From: Hyphomicrobiales bacterium
Lineage (GTDB): Bacteria; Pseudomonadota; Alphaproteobacteria; Rhizobiales; Xanthobacteraceae
DNA: 64,000 bases
Assembly (NCBI GenBank): GCA_017305455.1
Contig: JAFKKO010000112.1
Span: 62,001 to 126,000 of the forward strand
Direction: 5' to 3'
Shown here: piece after piece, positions 28,670 through 36,757 of the stretch
Position numbering within the stretch: the first letter of the stretch is position 1
Layout of the letters: every line of letters starts with the position of its first letter
Notes under the pieces: generated by a model
What the model saw: the letters and a program-made list of their open reading frames with translations, nothing else
Databases searched by the model: none
Told to the model about the DNA's origin: nothing
Made by a program: the position numbers and the translations under genes

Positions 28670-28698
28670 TCCGGCGCTGCCAAATGGGAGATAACAAG

Positions 28699-28738
28699 CC
28701 GGTTTGCCATAAGTATTAATTAATCCGGGCAAAACCGG
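28699..28738. promoter_or_regulatory. Inverted repeat with AT-rich loop between wzc-like and wza-like genes
   Basis: CCGGTTTGCC (28699-28708) pairs with GGCAAAACCGG (28728-28738) with one bulged A. The 19-nt loop contains ATTAATTAAT. No U-run follows, so it is not a classic terminator. It may be a binding site or an RNA stem setting the wzc/wza ratio. Confidence 0.4.
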
Positions 28739-28797
28739 TGTGGCGCACGGGCAACAAGGTTTGGCTTCCCGCCAGCCGGTCGCCATAAGGCGCTGGC

Positions 28798-30096
28798 TTG
28801 AATCATTCCGAAATGTCAAACTGTCTTCCGTTACCGCTAGCGCGGGGGATTTTGACTCTGTTCGGCACGAAGGCCCGGTGGGCTAAAATCGGAAATATCA
28901 GCCTGGCGCTCGCCGCCCTTTGCGGCGGCTGCACGATTATGCCGGCGTCCGGCCCGCAGAGCATGGACGTCCGCATGTCCCAGGCGGCCGAGCCTGAGAG
29001 CCTGCCCTATGCGCTTGTGAAGCTGGAGCCGGAAGTTGTCCGGATCCTGGCCCAATATACCCCGCGGCTTTCCAACGCATTCGCAAACCGGACCCCGCCC
29101 AAGGCATTTCGTTTCGGGATCGGCGATACGGTCAGCGTGACGATCTTCGAGTCCGCGGCGGGCGGGTTGTTCATTCCGGCCGAAGCCGGGGTCCGTCCCG
29201 GTAATTTCGTGACGATTCCCGGTCAGGCCGTCGATAATAACGGCAACATCACCGTGCCCTATGCGGGTGCCATTCGCGCCAAGGACAAGACGCCCGTCGA
29301 GGTTCAGCAGGCGATCGTTGCCGCGCTCAAAAATCGCGCGATCGAGCCCCAGGCGGTGGTGTCCCTTGTCGAACAGCGAGCCTCGCTGATCAGCGTCCTG
29401 GGCGATGTCCGGTCCGCCGGACGATTCCCCGCGAGCGCCTCGGGGGAGCGCATTCTGGATGCCATCACGCGCGCGGGCGGCCCCAGCACGCAAGGTTATG
29501 ACACCTGGGTCACGCTCGAGCGCTCGGGGCATCGCGCGAGTGTGCCGTTCGGCGCGCTGGTGTATGAGCCGTCGAACAACATTTACGTCATTCCGAACGA
29601 CACGATCTATCTCTACAGCCAGCCGCAGACCTTTGTGGCGTTCGGCGCCGCCGGCACGCAGGGGCAGTACAAGTTTGACGCCTGGCGGATCACGCTGGCC
29701 GAAGCCGTCGGAAAACATGGCGGCCTCAACGATTCGCTCGCCGACCCCGCCTCCATCTTTCTCTATCGCGGCGAAACCCGCGAGGTCGCCGAACGGCTCG
29801 GGGTTGATTGTTCAAAATTCCAGGGACCGATTATTCCGATTATTTACAACGTGAATTTCCGCGACCCCTCGGGTTATTTCCTGGCTCAGGGATTCGAAAT
29901 CCGGAACAAGGACGTCATCTACACGTCCAACTCGTCGTCGGTGGAAACGACGAAGTTCCTGAACTACCTGCGAACCATCATGGCCACGGCCAACGACCCG
30001 ATCATCTACGCGACCAATGCCTACGCATTGAAAGCGGCGATCAAGGGCGTGGCGCCGACAACCATCATCAATCCGGCCACCCCGCTCAACCCGTAA
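28798..30096 (+). CDS. Outer-membrane polysaccharide export lipoprotein (Wza-like)
   Basis: A 432-residue polysaccharide export protein starting at a TTG with AAGG 7 bp upstream; an ATG five codons later is an alternative. A basic N-terminus leads to a hydrophobic stretch ending in GGC, a slightly atypical lipobox, so the mature protein is probably a lipoprotein. The Poly_export domain begins near residue 100 (FGIGDTVSVTIFE) and includes GNITVPYAG and SVLGDVRSAGRF, followed by SLBB-like repeats. It should form the outer-membrane export channel. It lies 128 bp after the co-polymerase gene. Confidence 0.92.
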   Translation: MNHSEMSNCLPLPLARGILTLFGTKARWAKIGNISLALAALCGGCTIMPASGPQSMDVRMSQAAEPESLPYALVKLEPEVVRILAQYTPRLSNAFANRTPPKAFRFGIGDTVSVTIFESAAGGLFIPAEAGVRPGNFVTIPGQAVDNNGNITVPYAGAIRAKDKTPVEVQQAIVAALKNRAIEPQAVVSLVEQRASLISVLGDVRSAGRFPASASGERILDAITRAGGPSTQGYDTWVTLERSGHRASVPFGALVYEPSNNIYVIPNDTIYLYSQPQTFVAFGAAGTQGQYKFDAWRITLAEAVGKHGGLNDSLADPASIFLYRGETREVAERLGVDCSKFQGPIIPIIYNVNFRDPSGYFLAQGFEIRNKDVIYTSNSSSVETTKFLNYLRTIMATANDPIIYATNAYALKAAIKGVAPTTIINPATPLNP

Positions 30097-30422
30097 AGCT
30101 CCCTTCGGCTGTTATCCGCAGCTCCCTTTGGTTATCCGCCACCGGGAGTACGCGTCCGGCCGTCATGGCGATGGCGATGTCCCGAGCCGTCGGACCACCG
30201 GCACAACAGGGCTTTGCGACGCCTGATGCCCGCGGCGGCCTGAGCGTCCGCGCGTATCCTGATGGAAGATCGGCAGAGACGGACTGCAATGCCGGGCGCT
30301 GCTTCGCCCCGGCCCTGACGGAAAACCGGGAGAGCGCATCCCGCCCGCCTTCCGGAAGACCATCGACCTCCATTTAAATATTCGAAATATTAAATGCGGG
30401 CCGCCGCGTCCGGTTAGAACTT
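30097..30422. promoter_or_regulatory. Intergenic region with AT-rich block before the second polymerase-like gene
   Basis: This 326-bp gap has no convincing gene. Positions 30097-30365 are GC-rich and unremarkable. Positions 30366-30440 contain ATTTAAAT at 30372-30379, then the symmetric AATATT-CGA-AATATT and TTAAATGC. This resembles the other AT-rich blocks and probably covers the promoter of the gene starting at 30423. Confidence 0.45.
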
Positions 30423-32489
30423 GTGAGATTTAAACAATTTCGGCATGCTGCCAGTCCGCCAATGAGAGCGGTGTTGCCAGTGACAACTGTCCTCACAATT
30501 CTGATCTCGCTGATCGTGGCCGCGCCCGTGCTCATGATCATTGGCAGTGCTTTTTGGGAGGGATTTATCCCGGCGATCGCGGCCATCGCGATCGCGCTGG
30601 TCGCGCTCAGCCTGTCCGAAGACAAGGCCCACCGGCTGGCGACGCTCCTGAAGCCGCTGGCCGCTATTTTATTAATCCCCTGTGCCTGGATATTATTTCA
30701 GCTTGTCCCGGTGGGAAACCACTGGCTGGCGCATCCGGCGTGGACGAGTGCGGCGGCAGCCTTGGGAAAACCGTTTCCCGGCGCCGTCACTCTGGACATC
30801 GGCGCGACCTTGCTCGGCCTCGCGCGCTACGTTCTGCTCCTGGCCATCGCAATCATGGCCGCAGCCGTCGCGCTCGATCGGCAGCACGCGAAAATCATTC
30901 TCCATGTTTTAGTCGCTGTTGCGGCGGTGATCGCCGCAGGCCTGATCGGCTTCAGCCATCTCGGCGCCACGGGCCTCGATCTCGCGGTCCAGCGTCCGCA
31001 AATGGCGGATATCGCCATGATCGGCGTCATCCTGTCAGGTGCGGCGGCGATCCAGGCCTATGAGCCCCATGACACACAACGCAGAGAGAGGCGGAGTTCG
31101 AGCGGGCGGTCGATCTACGCGGTTGCCGTTCCACTCGTCACCGCCGGCATCTGCCTGTCAGCGATCATCATCGACCCGGACACCGCGTTGCTGCCCGCCG
31201 CCGCTTGCGGGATCGGTGTCTTGATAAGCGTGGAGGCGATCCGTCGCTTGCGGCTGGGGCCGTGGGGGCGATCCGGAATCGTCGCGGCCGCCATCGTCGC
31301 CCTGATCGGATTTTTTGCGATCAACCCGATTGCAAAAGACACCGACCCGACGCTCGCGCTGGCGCGTTCCTCGCAAGGTTCTGTCCCGATCGCCGAGCGC
31401 ATTCTGGCCGATGGAAGATGGGTCGGCACCGGGGCCGGCACCTTTCAGGTTCTGGTCCCGATCTATCGCGATGCCGATGATGCCGAAACCCGCACTGCAC
31501 CGACAGCGGCCGCCAAAGTCGCAATCGAGATGGGGCGGCCCTTTTTCTGGACACTCGCGATCCTGACATTGATCGGCGCATCGATGCTGTTCATGCGCGC
31601 GCTGACACGCGGCCGCGACCACCTCTATGCCGGCGCCGGGGCCGGCTGCCTCGTGGCCATTCTTGTCTCCTCGTTCGGGAATGTCGGCGCGTTTGGCCTG
31701 ATCACGTCTGTCTTCGTCAGTGTGATCTGCGGGCTGGCTCTCGCACAAAGCAAAGGCTGGAGCGCCCTGGATCTGGCGATCCCGGGTTTGAAAATTCCGT
31801 CGGACCCGCAACGTCCAATGGACTGGCGACTGCGTGCCGGATTGCTTGCCTTCGCCGTCCTGCTGGCCGCGCAGGCCGTCTGGATCATTCCGGCCGAGTA
31901 TTATCGTCCTCGGCGCATCCCTTTTCCGGTCGATCCGCAGGCGAGCCGCGTCGTCAGTCATGAACGGGAACATGCCCGACGGGCGGCCTCGCTGGCGATA
32001 GTGCGGGGAGATTTATGGGCGGACAGCGCCTTGACCCACGCGGACCTGCTTTGGAAGGAGCCTGCGACGGGACCCGACGCCAGTCGCAACGCCGGTAGGG
32101 AAAGCCGGGCGGATATCGAACACGCCCTGCGATATTCGCCGCATCGCGGAGATGTCTGGCTGATACTCGCGATCATGGCCGATCGCTACAACTGGTCGGA
32201 GTATCAGCCGGGCGCGTTGCTCAAGATGTCGTACTTCACCGCGCCAAGCGAACTTGCGCTGTTTCCGCTCCGCATCAAGGCATCGCTCCGCCCCGAGGTG
32301 CTGAAGGATCCTGAGATTCGAGACATGGCCAAGCATGACCTGCGCGTGATCATCACGAGAGCCCCCGCGCTCAAGCCGGCTCTTGCGGCCACCTACAGAA
32401 CGAGTTCCGCCGAAGCCAAGGCGTTCCTTGACCGCGCGATCATGGAAATTGATCCGCTCTACCTCGCCGTGATGCGCGCGGATTTATGA
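30423..32489 (+). CDS. Large integral membrane protein, O-antigen polymerase/ligase-like
   Basis: A 688-residue protein with about 12 hydrophobic segments in the first 480 residues and a soluble, helical C-terminal part (about 490-688) carrying HEREHARRAASLAI and ADIEHALRYSPHRGDVWLILA. GRWVGTGAGTFQVLVPIYRD (about 327-346) resembles the periplasmic loop of Wzy_C/O-antigen ligase proteins. The C-terminal part looks TPR-like, as in some bacterial polymerases. The start is GTG. It sits between wza-like and wbaP-like genes, so it may be the polymerase proper, with the 9.1-10.5 kb protein a second polymerase or ligase. Confidence 0.8.
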   Translation: MRFKQFRHAASPPMRAVLPVTTVLTILISLIVAAPVLMIIGSAFWEGFIPAIAAIAIALVALSLSEDKAHRLATLLKPLAAILLIPCAWILFQLVPVGNHWLAHPAWTSAAAALGKPFPGAVTLDIGATLLGLARYVLLLAIAIMAAAVALDRQHAKIILHVLVAVAAVIAAGLIGFSHLGATGLDLAVQRPQMADIAMIGVILSGAAAIQAYEPHDTQRRERRSSSGRSIYAVAVPLVTAGICLSAIIIDPDTALLPAAACGIGVLISVEAIRRLRLGPWGRSGIVAAAIVALIGFFAINPIAKDTDPTLALARSSQGSVPIAERILADGRWVGTGAGTFQVLVPIYRDADDAETRTAPTAAAKVAIEMGRPFFWTLAILTLIGASMLFMRALTRGRDHLYAGAGAGCLVAILVSSFGNVGAFGLITSVFVSVICGLALAQSKGWSALDLAIPGLKIPSDPQRPMDWRLRAGLLAFAVLLAAQAVWIIPAEYYRPRRIPFPVDPQASRVVSHEREHARRAASLAIVRGDLWADSALTHADLLWKEPATGPDASRNAGRESRADIEHALRYSPHRGDVWLILAIMADRYNWSEYQPGALLKMSYFTAPSELALFPLRIKASLRPEVLKDPEIRDMAKHDLRVIITRAPALKPALAATYRTSSAEAKAFLDRAIMEIDPLYLAVMRADL

Positions 32490-32559
32490 GGTGCGTCGGA
32501 CCCGGCCGAGCCGTCGACGCTGCAGCCTCTTTTCACCAACCGGCACCGATCACGAGCGG

Positions 32560-32838
32560 CTAACGCTCCGGTGAGCGGGTCGGCCCGATCCCGGTCCCCA
32601 ACTCGACGAGAAATCCCGCCCTCTCCAGCATGGTGCGAAGACAGCCGCCGCCAAGATATCCCACCTCGACCGCCACCAGACTCGTCAGCGACCACAATCC
32701 GGCGCGAAGGCCGAACATGGCGGCCGTGGCGATACACTCGATCAAGACGACCACCACCAGACCCAACAGAACCCGGACGCGGAAAACCGCTCCCGCCAGG
32801 AGTCCGGCCAGAAAATGAAGGATGATCTGCAAGGACAA
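32560..32838 (-). CDS. Small membrane protein of unknown function
   Basis: About 92 residues, starting at a TTG (another in-frame TTG is two codons later). It has two long hydrophobic segments: LHFLAGLLAG-type residues 7-40 and LWSLTSLVAVEVGYLGG near 48-65, followed by a short polar tail. Small membrane proteins with a similar aromatic-Gly second helix occur near rhizobial exopolysaccharide genes, where ExoX-type repressors are known. I cannot show that this is one. It is transcribed away from the WbaP-like gene and convergent to the polymerase-like gene. The non-ATG start lowers confidence. Confidence 0.55.
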   Translation of the reverse strand: MSLQIILHFLAGLLAGAVFRVRVLLGLVVVVLIECIATAAMFGLRAGLWSLTSLVAVEVGYLGGGCLRTMLERAGFLVELGTGIGPTRSPER

Positions 32839-32894
32839 GGCGGCCCACCCGGATCAGCTGCGACGGGTTCAGCCTAGCCGGCGACCGTTAACGG

Positions 32895-32985
32895 CCTTTT
32901 AATATGAGCGACATCGGAACGAATTAAATATTTAATATTGCCAATTTAAATAATTTCGCCATATTTAAATTTATTTAATGCGCGG
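32895..32985. promoter_or_regulatory. AT-rich block with two ATTTAAAT octamers upstream of the priming transferase
   Basis: About 90 bp, the most AT-rich stretch of the window, with AATTAAATATTTAATATT, then ATTTAAAT at 32944-32951 and 32963-32970 (19 bp apart) and ATTTAATG at 32973. It directly precedes the WbaP-like gene and also faces the small membrane protein gene, so it probably holds both promoters. Confidence 0.55.
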
Positions 32986-34501
32986 AGGCTCGGCCCACCG
33001 AGAACCCCCGATGAATTTTGTGAAGCATGACGTCAAGGCTGTGAATGGCGCCAGCGCGGTGGAGAGCGCCGTCGTCAGCGCTTTCCCGGCACCGCCAGCC
33101 GCGGCGCACAAATGGCCTATCAGTTATGAATCCATTGAATTGATTTCGGTCGTTGCCGATATCGTCGTGATCTTCTCGGCAAGCACGCTCGCAGGCGTGA
33201 TCTACCATATGCGGGTCTACGGAACGCCGGGCGATATCCTCCAGTATTTCGGTTCGGCGGGCGTCGTCTCCGCGCTCTTCGTTTCACTGATGAAAGCTCG
33301 CCGGATGTACAAGCCGGCAGCCTTGCTTGCGCTGCGCAATCAGTTGCGCACCATCGTGCTGCTCTGGACGGCGGTATTCTTCCTGCTCGCCGGAACCGTT
33401 TTCACCCTGAAGGTCGGCTCCGAACTCTCACGCGGCGCCAGCCTGCTCTTTGCCGCGCTCGGCCTGACCGCGCTGATCGTGCATCGCGTTTGTTGGCGGA
33501 GCCTGCTGACCAAGGGGATGACGAACAGGCGATTTTCCGGACGCAGGATCGTCTTGATCACCGACTGCCGCCGGCAGGTGGAGACCAGCCTCGCCCATAG
33601 CCTGGCGGGTCTCGGTTTCAGGCTGGAACGCCATTTCCCGCTGCCGCCTCCGGAGCGGGGCAGTCATCGACGGGCCGACATGATTTCAAGCGCGATCGAG
33701 TGTGTCCGCGGGTCGGAGGTCGAAGAGATCGTGGTCGGGACCGATTTGAAGAACTGGACCGAATTGCGCGGCCTGATCGCGGAGCTCCGGATTCTTCCGT
33801 TCCCGGTCAACCTGATCCCGGTCGGCACCGCCTCGGAGATTTTCAATCAGCCCTCCCACGAGCTTGGCAACTCCGTCTGTGTCGAAGTCCAGCGCGGGCC
33901 GCTGACCTCGCTGGAATATGCGGCGAAGCGATGTATCGACATCGTGTGCGCCGGAACGGGTTTGCTGGTGCTGCTGCCCTTGCTTGCGGTCGTGGCGGTG
34001 GCGATCAAGTTGGATTCGCCAGGCCCCGTCCTGTTCCGGCAGCGGCGGTGCGGCTTCAACGGCAGGTGCTTCCAGATCTACAAATTCCGGACCATGTCGG
34101 TGCTGGAGGATGGTGCGACGATCACCCAGGCCCAGTGCGGCGACAACAGAGTGACGCCGCTGGGCCGGTGGCTGCGCCGCACCAGCGTCGATGAACTGCC
34201 GCAACTGCTGAATGTGCTGGAAGGCCGCATGTCGCTGGTCGGTCCGCGCCCTCACGCTGTGGCGCACGACACGCAGTTCGACAAGGTGGTCCGAAATTAC
34301 GCGTTTCGCCACAGGGTCAAGCCGGGCCTGACCGGCTGGGCTCAGGTCAACGGCTGCCGGGGGCCGACACCCACGCCCCAGGACATCGAAAGACGGGTCC
34401 AGCACGATCTTTGGTATATCGACAACTGGAGCTTCGGACTCGACCTCGCCATCATGCTGCAGACCGTGGTGGAAGTCGTGCGCAGCCGCAACGCCTACTG
34501 A
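32978..34501 (+). CDS. Undecaprenyl-phosphate sugar phosphotransferase (WbaP/ExoY-like)
   Basis: 507 residues from the first ATG; Met12 at 33011 is an alternative. Four or five membrane helices lie in the first 170 residues, followed by a Rossmann-like linker domain. The C-terminal transferase domain starts with the membrane segment of KRCIDIVCAGTGLLVLLPLL, then SPGPVLFRQRRCG, YKFRTMSV, RRTSVDELPQLLNVLEGRMSLVGPRP-type residues and KPGLTGWAQVNG. It transfers a sugar-1-phosphate to undecaprenyl phosphate, starting the repeat unit. Whether glucose, galactose or another sugar is used cannot be read. It closes the Wzy-type locus. Confidence 0.94.
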   Translation: MRGGSAHREPPMNFVKHDVKAVNGASAVESAVVSAFPAPPAAAHKWPISYESIELISVVADIVVIFSASTLAGVIYHMRVYGTPGDILQYFGSAGVVSALFVSLMKARRMYKPAALLALRNQLRTIVLLWTAVFFLLAGTVFTLKVGSELSRGASLLFAALGLTALIVHRVCWRSLLTKGMTNRRFSGRRIVLITDCRRQVETSLAHSLAGLGFRLERHFPLPPPERGSHRRADMISSAIECVRGSEVEEIVVGTDLKNWTELRGLIAELRILPFPVNLIPVGTASEIFNQPSHELGNSVCVEVQRGPLTSLEYAAKRCIDIVCAGTGLLVLLPLLAVVAVAIKLDSPGPVLFRQRRCGFNGRCFQIYKFRTMSVLEDGATITQAQCGDNRVTPLGRWLRRTSVDELPQLLNVLEGRMSLVGPRPHAVAHDTQFDKVVRNYAFRHRVKPGLTGWAQVNGCRGPTPTPQDIERRVQHDLWYIDNWSFGLDLAIMLQTVVEVVRSRNAY

Positions 34502-34531
34502 ATCATCAGATGGTGAGATCGCCCCGCCATC

Positions 34532-34547
34532 ATCATGACGTCGTGAT
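34532..34547. repeat. Short near-perfect palindrome after the priming transferase
   Basis: ATCATGACGTCGTGAT is palindromic except for one pair. It is flanked by TGGTGA (34511) and TCACCA (34547-34552), so a longer weak hairpin is possible. It lies 31 bp after the stop of the WbaP-like gene. The remainder of the gap to 34757 shows no gene. Confidence 0.3.
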
Positions 34548-34757
34548 CACCATGTCATGTCTTGGCGAGTTTTACGGCGGTGCGGGCCAAGCCTGAGGCC
34601 ATTATCTGTCGGGCAGGCGCGATCAGGATTTCTCGCACGACGCAGGCCATGCGCGGCTTTGCGACGCCATGCCATGCGACATCCGGACATCGTTTCGTGC
34701 GTGAAGCCGGCTACGATCCCTGCGGCGTTCGCAAGCATCGCCGGATGCAATTGCGTC

Positions 34758-35129
34758 TCAGCCTCTTTGACGCGCCTTTGAACTGCCGGACGCGCCAATC
34801 TTGAAATCGTCCATCTTGCGACCGGACTTGATGGCTGCGACCAGCCAGCGCGGCTGCTTGCCTCGCCCGGACCACGTTTCCGACGGCTCGGAGGGATTGC
34901 GATATTTCGGCAGGACTCTGGGGTATTTACGCCGCTGCTTGTTCTCGGCGCTGCGGGTAGCCAATCCGGCTTCCCGCTCGATCTCCATCCGGCCGCCGTT
35001 GAGGTAGGCCAAACGCTTTTCCAGCTCAAGCTTTTCCGAGGCTATCCGCTGGGACAGGATCCGGCTGATGTTTTCATGAAGCGCCCAAAGCTCGTCGATC
35101 GACATGGCTTCCAGATCGGCTTTTTTCAT
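34758..35129 (-). CDS. H-NS family nucleoid protein
   Basis: From the ATG at 35129 (AGGG about 9 bp upstream) the protein has 123 residues. Residues 8-48 are a heptad-like coiled coil for oligomerisation (IDELWALHENISRIL...LELEKRLAYLN). Residues 68-111 are the DNA-binding domain, with KYRNPSEPSETWSGRG (75-90) as its core, the alphaproteobacterial H-NS/HvrA type that inserts into AT-rich minor grooves. It is divergent from a close paralog starting at 35778, separated by 648 bp with AT-rich patches. It may silence the AT-rich promoters in the locus; that is inference. Confidence 0.9.
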   Translation of the reverse strand: MKKADLEAMSIDELWALHENISRILSQRIASEKLELEKRLAYLNGGRMEIEREAGLATRSAENKQRRKYPRVLPKYRNPSEPSETWSGRGKQPRWLVAAIKSGRKMDDFKIGASGSSKARQRG

Positions 35130-35777
35130 CGCACAGCCCTGCATTCCTGATTCACAACTACGATGTAGGCCATCACCCGTCAAAATTCAATGCGACAGAA
35201 CCAGCAACAAATTAAAATCGGGCCTCGTCGCCGGCGCCGCACAACCCGCCCGGCCAATTCATCCGATTAACGATCCGGTATCGCGATACTATTTAAAGCC
35301 CGCATCATGGCTGTCATTCGCGCCGGGATTATTTCGTTCCGCAGACACGCGCACGGCCAATCGGATCGGCGACGGCGGCTGCATGCCGGCCGCGGGCAAC
35401 TACCCCCGGCTTGCATTATTGGGACTCCCGATCGGCATGCGCCCCGATGAAACGACGCGCCGCCTCGCGGACAGTCCCGGCAGATCCTGGACGGGCAGCA
35501 GCCCTCATCCCCTTGATTTAATTATGGCGTTCTTATTTTCGGCGCATAAGCGGCCCATTTCCGGCCATTAATCCAAGCACATTTAATTGATTTTTGTTGG
35601 TAACTCTCCGTTTTTGCAATCAGCCTCCGCCTTTTCGATTGAATCGGCGTAATATGAGATCAAATTAAATTGCAGGCGCCTCGACCAATATAATCCGGCA
35701 AGAGGCTCTCCGAAAATTGAAGACAAAAATTGAAGACGGGAATGCACGAAAGGACAACAACGGATCGAGATAATCCT
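35130..35777. promoter_or_regulatory. Long intergenic region between divergent H-NS genes
   Basis: 648 bp without a convincing gene. AT-rich words occur in clusters: CAAATTAAAATCG and TATTTAAAGCC between 35205 and 35300, GATTTAATTATGG at 35513, CATTTAATTGATTTTT at 35580, and CAAATTAAATTGC at 35660. Between them lie GC-rich stretches. The layout suits cooperative binding and bridging by the flanking H-NS proteins and thus autoregulation. Confidence 0.45.
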
Positions 35778-36146
35778 ATGCGAAAAGATATAGATCTTGT
35801 TTCGATGCAATTTGACGAACTCTGGCGCCTCCACGAGGAAGTGACGAAGGTGCTGGCGGTCAGGATCGTCGCCGAAAAGCGCGAGCTGGAGAAACGCTTG
35901 GCGCAGATCAACCGCAGCGCCCTGGCGACCGCCGCCGACGCTGCTAAACAGCCTTCCGCCTTTGTCGCGGACCGGCCGCCGCGCCGGCGCTATCCAAGGG
36001 TCCTGCCCAAATACCGCAATCCATCATCACCCTCGGAAACATGGTCCGGGCGCGGAAAGACGCCGCACTGGCTCGCCAATGCCCTGAAAAAAGGCCGCAA
36101 GATCGACGATTTCAGGATCGTCCGCGCTGACAAGACCCGCGAGTAG
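35778..36146 (+). CDS. H-NS family nucleoid protein (second copy)
   Basis: From the ATG at 35778 the protein has 122 residues; weaker upstream starts (35730 TTG, 35742 ATG) would add a polar tail. The N-terminal coiled coil (QFDELWRLHEEVTKVL...ELEKRLAQIN, 11-45) and the DNA-binding core (YPRVLPKYRNPSSPSETWSG at 72-91, followed by RGKTPHW) closely match the divergent paralog, while the linker (46-68) differs. The two could form homo- and hetero-oligomers. It is followed by the unknown 165-residue gene. Confidence 0.9.
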   Translation: MRKDIDLVSMQFDELWRLHEEVTKVLAVRIVAEKRELEKRLAQINRSALATAADAAKQPSAFVADRPPRRRYPRVLPKYRNPSSPSETWSGRGKTPHWLANALKKGRKIDDFRIVRADKTRE

Positions 36147-36218
36147 GAGGCGCCTGGCTTATCGGCCGTTCGCCGGACACTTTACGCTTCGAGCGAAACG
36201 GCGCCGCGAGTAACGGCG

Positions 36219-36716
36219 ATGAGCAGCGACCGACAACACGGTCTTCCCGGCAGGCTGAGCGAACAGGGGGAGCGGCGCAGCCCCGCCGGCCTCGACCGGG
36301 AAGCTTCAGACGACCTGGCCGCATTGATACAATCCAGCGTGACCGAAATCGCCGTGATGTGGCTGCTCCATAACTGGTCACGCGTCAGGGAACGGGGAGC
36401 TGAGCCTCTTGACCTGCGGATCGAGAATTTCAGCACCACGGGGCTTGCAGCGATCGCAGCCCATTGGCCTCTGCTTCGCCATGCGAAGCGGGAATATTTA
36501 TGGATGATCTATTTCAAGGGTCTCCTCGCCGCGGCCACCCATCCTCATGAGCAGATGATAAAAGCCATCAAGCTTGTTGAGGAGCGAAGCCGGGTTCAAA
36601 TCTCCGGCGAGCCGATGACAGACCGGGACGCCAAGAGGTCGCCCGGCCAGCTATCGGAGTTGGAACTACTGGAGCATATCACTAAGGCCTTGCGCCAAGC
36701 CGCCCCTGGAACGTGA
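36219..36716 (+). CDS. Hypothetical protein
   Basis: 165 residues, not recognised. The first 28 residues are polar and rich in Arg and Gly, then helices follow: ASDDLAALIQSSVTEIAVMWLLHNW (29-53), TGLAAIAAHWPLLRHAKREYLWMIYFKGLLAA (74-105) and a C-terminal ELELLEHITKALRQA. No membrane helix, signal or known catalytic motif. It lies 72 bp after the second H-NS gene on the same strand and could be cotranscribed, possibly as a helical partner or adaptor. Coding potential is supported by length and composition only. Confidence 0.5.
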   Translation: MSSDRQHGLPGRLSEQGERRSPAGLDREASDDLAALIQSSVTEIAVMWLLHNWSRVRERGAEPLDLRIENFSTTGLAAIAAHWPLLRHAKREYLWMIYFKGLLAAATHPHEQMIKAIKLVEERSRVQISGEPMTDRDAKRSPGQLSELELLEHITKALRQAAPGT

Positions 36717-36757
36717 CCAGATACGGTCCTGCCAATGCAACCTTGAAGGCATGTCCT

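Noticed and set aside
34562..34804. Plus-strand open frame overlapping the 3' end of the first H-NS gene
   Set aside because: It overlaps a well-supported gene on the other strand and shows no domain features.
34547..35571. Minus-strand and plus-strand open frames around the first H-NS gene
   Set aside because: They conflict with the H-NS gene, which has clear domain motifs; their translations have no recognisable features.
36594..36614. tRNA T-arm-like GGTTCAAATCTCC sequence
   Set aside because: The stem does not pair fully, no acceptor or anticodon arm fits around it, and it falls inside a likely coding region.
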